Part shown: in pieces, positions 58,898-64,000 of the stretch | Layout: each line of letters opens with the position of its first letter | Position numbering within the stretch: position 1 is the stretch's first letter | DNA from: Lactifluus volemus | Lineage: Eukaryota; Basidiomycota; Agaricomycetes; Russulales; Russulaceae | Assembly (NCBI GenBank): GCA_022376515.1 | Contig: WTXI01000020.1 | Span: forward strand, 416,795-480,794 | Length of the DNA stretch: 64,000 bases | Reading direction: 5' to 3' | The notes under the pieces: generated by a model | Seen by the model: the letters and a program-made list of their open reading frames with translations, nothing else | Databases searched by the model: none | Told to the model about the DNA's origin: nothing | Made by a program: the position numbers and the translations under genes

Positions 58898-59962
58898 ATG
58901 TCTGATTGGGGTAAATATCTCTTTTTTTCTCTCTATCATTACTCTATCTTGCCATCTACTGACAAGTCGGGGGTCGGGGTAGAGGGTTCTAGGGAGGACT
59001 CGCCCGTGCGCTCCATATCCAACAAAGCGCCGGTAACTAAGAATAAATGGGATGGAGAGGACGAGGATGATGACGAACCCGTCGTGCGTGGGCCGATAGG
59101 TCAAGTTTTTGATCCCCGGACGTTGTTTTCGTTGATCTTGCAACGATCATTCGCAGAGCGATTGGGAAGCCTCTTCCGATGAGGAAAAGTCTGCCGCACC
59201 TGTGGCCGCGTCCGTAGCTCCTCCAAAGAAGAAGGGAACCCTCAAACAGAAGCTTGCGGAGAAGGAGGCTGCGCGCCAAGCCATGCGTGCTGCGGGAGGG
59301 GACGACAGCCCCGTAGACTACGACGAAGATGCGGTGCTCGACCCGCGCACCAAAGCGCGGCTTGAGAAGGAGCGCGAGCTCGAGTCGGATTTACGCAATG
59401 CTACGGAGCTCTTTGGCTCCACCACTATCAAGGGTGAGTGGATTTGATTTGCCCCATTCCATTTCTTTTCGGCCAAGTAAGCTGACAGCAGCCCTCCTCG
59501 CCGTTGGTAAGGCTCTTCCGATGCGAATCTGGACAAGATCTTAAAGTCGACACCCAAAACCAAGGAGGACTTTATCGCGCTCTCAGATGCCATCATCGCA
59601 CATGTCGTCAAACAACACCAAGACAAACCGTTATACGCAAGCTTTGTCGAGCACCACGCGCGCGCCCTTGCTGCGCCGCTCCGTGATGTCGAAATTCGGA
59701 AAGCGGCGAGTGGACTCACTACGCTGGCGAATGAGAAACAACGTGAACAGAGGGATAAAGCGAGTGGAAAGAAAAAGCCAAAATCAGCCGGAAAGCCCGT
59801 TCTGGGTGCGAGTAAGCTCGGCAATAAGTAAGTACTTTATGAACGTGTCAGTTTTTTTACATGTGTGGCTGAGCTGTATCGCCCTCTCATTTTAGACTGG
59901 ATACAAGTGTGTATGATGAGGTGTTGGACGACTTTGGGACCAACCCAGATGACTTTATGTGA
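58898..59962 (+). CDS. HCR1: translation initiation factor eIF3 subunit j
   Basis: Five exons: 58898-58910, 58983-59083, 59157-59433, 59512-59827, 59896-59962 (257 aa), all in phase. The first exon is 13 nt and encodes only MSDW plus one base. eIF3j binds the 40S decoding centre and promotes start-site selection and subunit recycling. Family hallmarks: MSDW start, acidic KWDGEDEDDDEPV, SDWEASSDEE, KKKGTLKQKLAEKEAARQA, LDPRTKARLEKERELESDLR, ATELFGSTTI, SDANLDKIL, and the terminal YDEVLDDFGTNPDDFM. Its stop is 111 bp from the end of the PWP1 remnant on the other strand. Confidence 0.9.
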
Positions 59963-60073
59963 ATGTAGCCCTGCTCCGATAGCTGTCTGATTACTCGAGT
60001 TGTAGCCCAGAATGCGTAGATTAAGTTATGGATTAGCCGGCGATATGCCTGCTAGCACAACAAGTACTACTAT

Positions 60074-62105
60074 TCATTCTTCACCTTCGTCGCTGTCATA
60101 ATCGTCTTCCTCGTCATCTGCGACGCTAATGACGCCTCCGCCCTTTCGCTCTTTTATCGCACGTCCTGCTTCCGCAAACCTCGCACCGAAAACTTTTCGT
60201 GCACCAAAACTCGTACCGACGTCCCAAATCTGCAACTTTGCCTTTGAGCCCCGCTGCCGCGAGCGTCAATGGGTCGTCGGGCGACCACACAGTCGAGAAG
60301 ACTTCGCCCTTTCGACAGATTAGCACGCACAGGTGTCTAGAAGCGTAAAAATGTCGGACTCACCAATCCGAGGTCGCGGCCAGCGACGAGGCTGACTTGC
60401 CGTTTTTCACCCACCTCATCCCTTGAACGTTCCATATTTTTACCATTTTGTCTGTACCGGCCGTGGCGAGGCATCCACGGATGTGCGGATTGACGTCCAA
60501 GGCACAAGCCGCGCCGTCGTGCGCCGCGATCGTGAAGCGCGCGGGGATGGTTGGGTAAGGTCTGATGGCAGTGTCCGTGCGTCGAAATTGACCACCATTC
60601 CGTTCTCCCAGAGAAACCTATGGACGACAAAGGGACATTCTCAGACCTGAGGCAAACAACGTTGATAAGACTCGCACATAAAGCTATGGTTATTCCATGG
60701 ATCCCAGCGTATTGCCTCGACGTCCGCACCCACGATGGCACCAACATCCGCATCGGGCGCTCGTGTGTCGAATACGCGCACAGTACGGTCGTAGCTCCCA
60801 CTGAGCAACACAGTCGGTTCTGCCGGGTTCCACTGCACAGCTTGTACCTTGTCCTTGTGCAACTTCTCGAAACTACGAAGGGCCCCCTCTTTCCGGTCCC
60901 TTGACAAGTCCCACAGCTTGACCGTGCGATCCGCGCTACCGCTCGCGAGCATCTGACGTACCGTACGGTTCCACGAGAGTGTGAGAACGGCATCGACATG
61001 GTATTTCTCACTCGCCGCACGATGCTTTGCCTTTTTGCGTTTCTTCTTCCCGGTTCCCGCAGGCTCTGGGACGTGCGGCGGCGGTTGCCTGGGGGTCTCC
61101 GAGAACAGCATCGGGATAAACGGATTCTAGAAGGTCGACAGAAAATATTTCAATTTCGGGGTCCATTGTACCAATAGCGATGTAGTTTCCAAACTGTGAC
61201 GATGAGGAGCCATCGCCGGTCTCCATGGCATCGTCATTGGAACGACCAGTAGATGAGACGGGATAGTCGAGCCATTCGAGACAGAGAGGCATGCTACTCA
61301 ATAGCAGGTCGTGGTGTGGGCCCAAGTGTTCCGTTGATTCGTCGTAGACGAAGAAATGGAGTTGAGGCACGTTTTGTTCTACGATGGCGGTGACGAGCAT
61401 GTTATCCGTCGGCAAGATTTCGTTTTCCTCACGTTCGAGTTCATCGTCGTCCTACATGTCTGCACATTTTATCAGGTGCATAGGGAATCAGGGACGCGAC
61501 GCACCTCCTTGAGAGTGACGTATGGGTCGTCGTCATTATTATGGTAGAATTGCAACCCTTTTATGTTGGTGAAAGGACCAAAAGCTGGGCAGGGCAATAT
61601 GGTGGTGATCCCAAATAGGGCATGACCAGACGCACTCGATGCCGGCCCATCGCCTTCTTCGTCATAGGTATCCAAACCGTACTTGGAAATGTCTCCATTC
61701 CGTTTCGGAGTCGTGAGCTCCCCTGCCGCGTCTTCATCCATAGCTTTCGTCGTCCTCGCTACGAGGACAATGAATTGGTCATTTCATAATACGAGTTGAG
61801 TGAGACGTACTCGACCCAAGCAGAGTCCGTCCTCGTCATCATCACTATCATCACCGCTCCCATTTATTTGACTCATGGATTGCGCGGCAGCATTCGCTGC
61901 GTTCCAGTTCTGTGCGCGCATCTTCGAGTTCTATATGAGCAATCTCCTTGATTCGCTCAACATCGGCATCGTTCAGAGGCTGTTTTGATGGGTGCCGCGC
62001 GGAGAGTCCCCGCTTCACCCTACCCAATGAAGCTCAGCCTGTATAAGTGAAAAAGGGTTACGGTATGATGCGTACCAGGCGACACTCGAAATTAAGTCAC
62101 CCATT
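60074..62105 (-). pseudogene. PWP1: PWP1-like WD40 ribosome-biogenesis protein with multiple frameshifts
   Basis: Pwp1 is a nucleolar WD40 protein of 60S ribosome assembly. Start MGDLISSVAWVKRGLSARHP and the blocks [104 protein letters not shown] and FSTVWSPDDPLTLAAAG are clear. The frame breaks by single bases at several places: after ELER (near 61915), in the acidic loop, before MDEDAAG, near 61075, 60535 and 60440, and in the last repeat near 60240. Splicing cannot repair these. Either a true pseudogene or a stretch of base-calling errors; neighbouring genes are clean. Confidence 0.75.
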
Positions 62106-63062
62106 CCTTGAGCTCGTAAGAAAAAAAGGGGAAAAACCGAAAAGCTACCGGTCCGAGAGGGCCGAAAGGAAAGGCTCACTATCACGGCTGTTGAAGCAAA
62201 GGCAAACTACAATTTAACATTATATTCAAATACACGTACATTTTACAGGTCCTTGTAATAGAATTAGTTGTATAGCGTCATGGTACAAAATCAGAGCATA
62301 GGTTGAACCCAAGATAAATGACTCCTCAGATGAGCAAAGATAACGGGCGTCCAAAAAGATTGCGCAAGAGTGTGTGAATATCTACCATGAGGGAATCAGT
62401 GGAGAACAGGTGTCTCCGCGGGTGGGCCGCACGGTTTTTGAAGCGATATTTCGCCCATAAAAAGTTCCTTTTTCTTCAGGCCGCCTACAGGGCGAAAGTT
62501 TGATACCCGGAATGGGAAGAGACACACAAAAATACTATGACAGAGACGTCAGTCGGCGGTGCAAAATCACCGCCCAAGGTCAAAACTCCGTACCATGACC
62601 GAGTAGTCTCTCGTGCGGAAGCTCTTTGTCAATTCAAATTTTTTTTCTTGGTGAAGCTCTCCCTTGAATTTGATGCACCAACGAGACCGCGCATGTTCCT
62701 CGTCTGGTGGAAGTTGCGTGGGGCTGATCCTCGAGCTCCCATTGAGCGTTTGCGACCCAATCCGTACGGTGGAACGTAGTGAGCCCTGCAACGGTGAACG
62801 GGCAGTTAACTTGTCCAAATGCGATCACCCTGAGCAGTCGGACGTCAATGATTTGTGCTTGTGGAACGGCGACTAGATTGATGGCTCTATATCTTCGCTT
62901 GTCATAACGAGGCCAGCGGGATGGGGCCACCCAGGGGGTACGAATTCTAGATAATCGTCCGTGAGCCAAAAGTAAAGCGTCAAATGGTGACGACATTTAC
63001 AGGTATGATGAGCTACGAAAAACTTGAGTTGTCGATGTGATTGCTCGGGATTGATGGCTTAC
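62106..63062. other. unresolved stretch downstream of arrestin-like gene
   Basis: Includes the 5' flank of the PWP1 remnant (62106-62560) and a region (62567-63062) with arrestin-like scraps in two minus-strand frames. No complete exon set is supported. Confidence 0.4.
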
Positions 63063-64000
63063 CTTGCATACCACTTCAATACTCTTGCCATAAAAGCTAC
63101 CCTTCACAAGGACGCCGGGGTATTCTTGCGGTTCCCAGTCCGAATTCACAGGGAAATCGTGCGGTGCTTCAATCGCGCTTGGGGATGGACATGAAGGCAT
63201 TGAGGGGTCAGGAGGAGGAACGTAACGAATTTGCTGTGTCACCCTGAAGTCAGAGCCGAGGCCCGATGAACTAACATCCATAAAGGAGGGCAAAGTGCAC
63301 GAACCCGACATTCCGATTAAGACGCCCACGACGATAGATAGTTACTACCAGCTGATGCTTTAGGTCTCTACCACGGCCGTGGGATGAGATGTGACCGGGA
63401 CCGAGGGAAGATTCTGCTGACGGTGAGTTCGGTGACGAGACCACAATGGTAGGTGGCACAATAGAAAAAGGCCAATGATAGTGTCCGTCCGAAAGATGCG
63501 AGCTGTCGACATTCTGGGGTAACATGACACTTTTGGACTCGCCCGACGGAATTATAGGATCGGAATCGAACATCTGCAACTGTCAGTATCCGTCTGACCT
63601 CAGCTCACGATCACAACTAACATGGGGAAATTGACAGACCACGACATCCATGCTCCGCATGCCACTAGGTCACCCGGGGACACCTGTATGAACCCCTCTA
63701 GCCTTTCTCCGGAATATAGCAGAGGTGACTCTTGGCTGTTAGACGCACGGCTCATGACGGTAATGAGAGCATATTTTCTCCCACGAGACATCAGGTTGTA
63801 TTCATGTTTTCTGTTGGCGGGGGCCACTACAGGGTCATGAGCTTGGTTGTTGGCCTGAGTTGCTGGGTCTATGGGGAGCGCAGCAGGCTGCCCGGTGGAA
63901 GAACTGCCACCAGTATAAGGCGACGGGGTAGAGAACCGGCGGTGAAGATATTCGGCAGCGAAGGGTGGGGTCGGTGACGGAGAGACTGTTGGCGCGCTGT
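63063..64000 (-). CDS. arrestin-like protein (5' end outside window)
   Basis: Minus-strand exons: >64000-63618, 63573-63305, 63243-63063, in phase; the message continues beyond both limits of the confident model. Seen: a Ser/Pro-rich leader (VSPSPTPPFAAEYLHRRFST), then the arrestin-N beta-sandwich RKYALITVMSRASNSQE, SGERLEGFIQVSPG, HYHWPFSIVPPTIVV, QLVVTIYRRGRLNRN, QIRYVPPPDPSMPS and GSFYGKSIEVVC. Fungal arrestin-like proteins act as adaptors in endocytosis and signalling. The 3' part (62567-63062) contains arrestin-C-like pieces (GELHQEKKFELTKSFRTRD) but no splice path I can defend, so the C-terminus may be decayed. Confidence 0.65.

Overview
The window is nuclear DNA from a filamentous basidiomycete, most likely an Agaricomycete. 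The reasons are the many short introns (48-84 nt, GT-AG with a few GC-AG), intact genes split into 2-9 exons, a DUF6593 gene (a family largely confined to basidiomycetes) and protein sequences of basidiomycete type. No species is assigned. All gene models were built by hand from reading frames, splice sites and protein-family motifs; no database search was possible.

Layout. 0-5.5 kb: the 3' part of an Acl4-like TPR gene, a DUF155/RMND1-type mitochondrial protein, a coiled-coil protein and a Met/Gly-rich protein. 5.4-12.4 kb: a direct tandem duplication (unit about 3.25-3.34 kb), each copy with a broken RNase H2 subunit A gene followed by a broken S10 serine carboxypeptidase gene. 12.4-17 kb: no convincing gene, one CTAG-dense patch. 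17-25 kb: DUF6593 gene, ATG15 lipase (with a GATAAG cluster between these divergent genes), Ser/Pro-rich protein, CTF8, alpha/beta hydrolase. 25-28.5 kb: gene desert. 28.5-37.4 kb: PMC1-type Ca2+-ATPase, a disordered Pro/Ser/Thr protein whose start codon appears to be split by an intron, and a mucin-like type I membrane protein. 37.4-41.3 kb: 140-bp tandem repeats and one hypothetical gene.

41.3-48.5 kb is a rearranged zone. It holds a third, inverted copy of the RNase H2A-carboxypeptidase cassette whose carboxypeptidase is intact (468 aa). A 269-bp MITE-like element sits in the RNase H2A part. The cassette is joined to a near-perfect 82-bp-arm palindrome made from a UBR1 exon, followed by a decayed UBR1 fragment and a broken PH-like gene fragment.

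48.5-64 kb: an NIS (IucA/IucC) siderophore synthetase tail-to-tail with a 2-oxoglutarate/Fe(II) oxygenase (a possible small iron or specialised-metabolism locus), a DENND6/FAM116-type DENN gene, COQ9, eIF3j, a PWP1 homologue carrying several single-base frameshifts, and the 5'-truncated end of an arrestin-like gene.

Most genes are unlinked housekeeping functions. The parts that stand out are the repeated broken cassette with its foldback junction and the NIS/2OG gene pair.
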